Positions 6,377-6,568 of a stretch of DNA of 6,568 nt are shown here, in pieces. The DNA lies in contig DUIP01000183.1 in assembly GCA_013330285.1 (NCBI GenBank), positions 1 to 6,568 on the forward strand, read 5' to 3'. Each line of letters begins with the position of its first letter. The first letter of the stretch is position 1. This DNA is from Candidatus Poseidoniaceae archaeon. GTDB taxonomy: Archaea > Thermoplasmatota > Poseidoniia > Poseidoniales > Poseidoniaceae. The position numbers were made by a program, and so were the translations under genes. A model generated the notes under the pieces. The model was not told the origin of the DNA and searched no databases. It saw only the letters and a program-made list of their open reading frames with translations.

Positions 6377-6568
6377 TTATTGTTCGGTCGGTTCAAGCAA
6401 CACAGAGGCTAGAATACGCCTTGAAACCTGCCATAATGCAAAAATGAGGAAGAAGATCCATCCAAGCGCCAACACCAACTGAGCTGCCCAGTGAATATTG
6501 GCACCGATCAAACCAATCGCCCACGAACTGCCATTCCACAGTGCATGGCCAAGGATTGCTAAGCCAAT
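6377..6568 (-). CDS. PrsW-like intramembrane protease, C-terminal fragment
   Basis: The last 63 residues of a membrane protein whose N-terminal part lies beyond the right edge. The fragment begins IGLAILGHALWNGSSW, where GHALWNG (7-13) resembles the final His-containing membrane motif of PrsW-type (or related CPBP/Abi) intramembrane metalloproteases. A second hydrophobic helix (about 29-47, LVLALGWIFFLIFALW) is followed by a basic end (QVSRR) and a short tail ending EPTEQ. The catalytic Glu motifs would be upstream of the window edge, so the family cannot be confirmed. Its stop is TAA (complement of 6377-6379). It lies upstream of, and on the same strand as, the DUF92 gene. Confidence 0.6.
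   Translation of the reverse strand: MGLAILGHALWNGSSWAIGLIGANIHWAAQLVLALGWIFFLIFALWQVSRRILASVLLEPTEQ

Overview
The window looks like chromosomal DNA of an uncultured marine euryarchaeon, most plausibly Marine Group II (Poseidoniales). This is an inference. It rests on the short archaeal-type triosephosphate isomerase (221 aa), compact gene packing with overlapping convergent stops, and a large signal-peptide membrane protein with many N-glycosylation sequons. No rRNA, tRNA, CRISPR array, insertion sequence or phage gene was seen.

Layout. (1) Positions 1-383, minus strand: the N-terminal 127 residues of succinyl-CoA synthetase beta subunit (sucC), running off the left edge. (2) 384-520: a 137-base divergent spacer. 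(3) 521-2236, plus strand: a two-gene unit with a sugar-phosphate nucleotidyltransferase carrying a C-terminal left-handed beta-helix, then triosephosphate isomerase (tpiA). (4) 2233-6568, minus strand: a likely co-oriented cluster. In transcription order it holds the C-terminus of a PrsW-like membrane protease, a DUF92/VTE6-type membrane protein, a 770-aa multidomain membrane protein of unknown function, and a PD-(D/E)XK-like protein with an Fe-S type cysteine pattern. The last of these ends convergently on tpiA, sharing 4 bases.

Function. The left half is central and sugar metabolism: the TCA step, the triose-phosphate interconversion, and activated sugar synthesis. The nucleotidyltransferase could feed glycosylation of exported proteins such as the 770-aa protein, but nothing in the window proves that link. 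The right half is mostly membrane proteins and holds the least-explained genes. The 770-aa protein combines a secreted beta-rich domain, a cysteine-free thioredoxin-like domain and a C-terminal six-helix membrane domain. The nuclease-like protein has Gln where the family usually has the catalytic Lys, and it contains an exact 24-bp in-frame internal duplication. These two are the best candidates for something undescribed.
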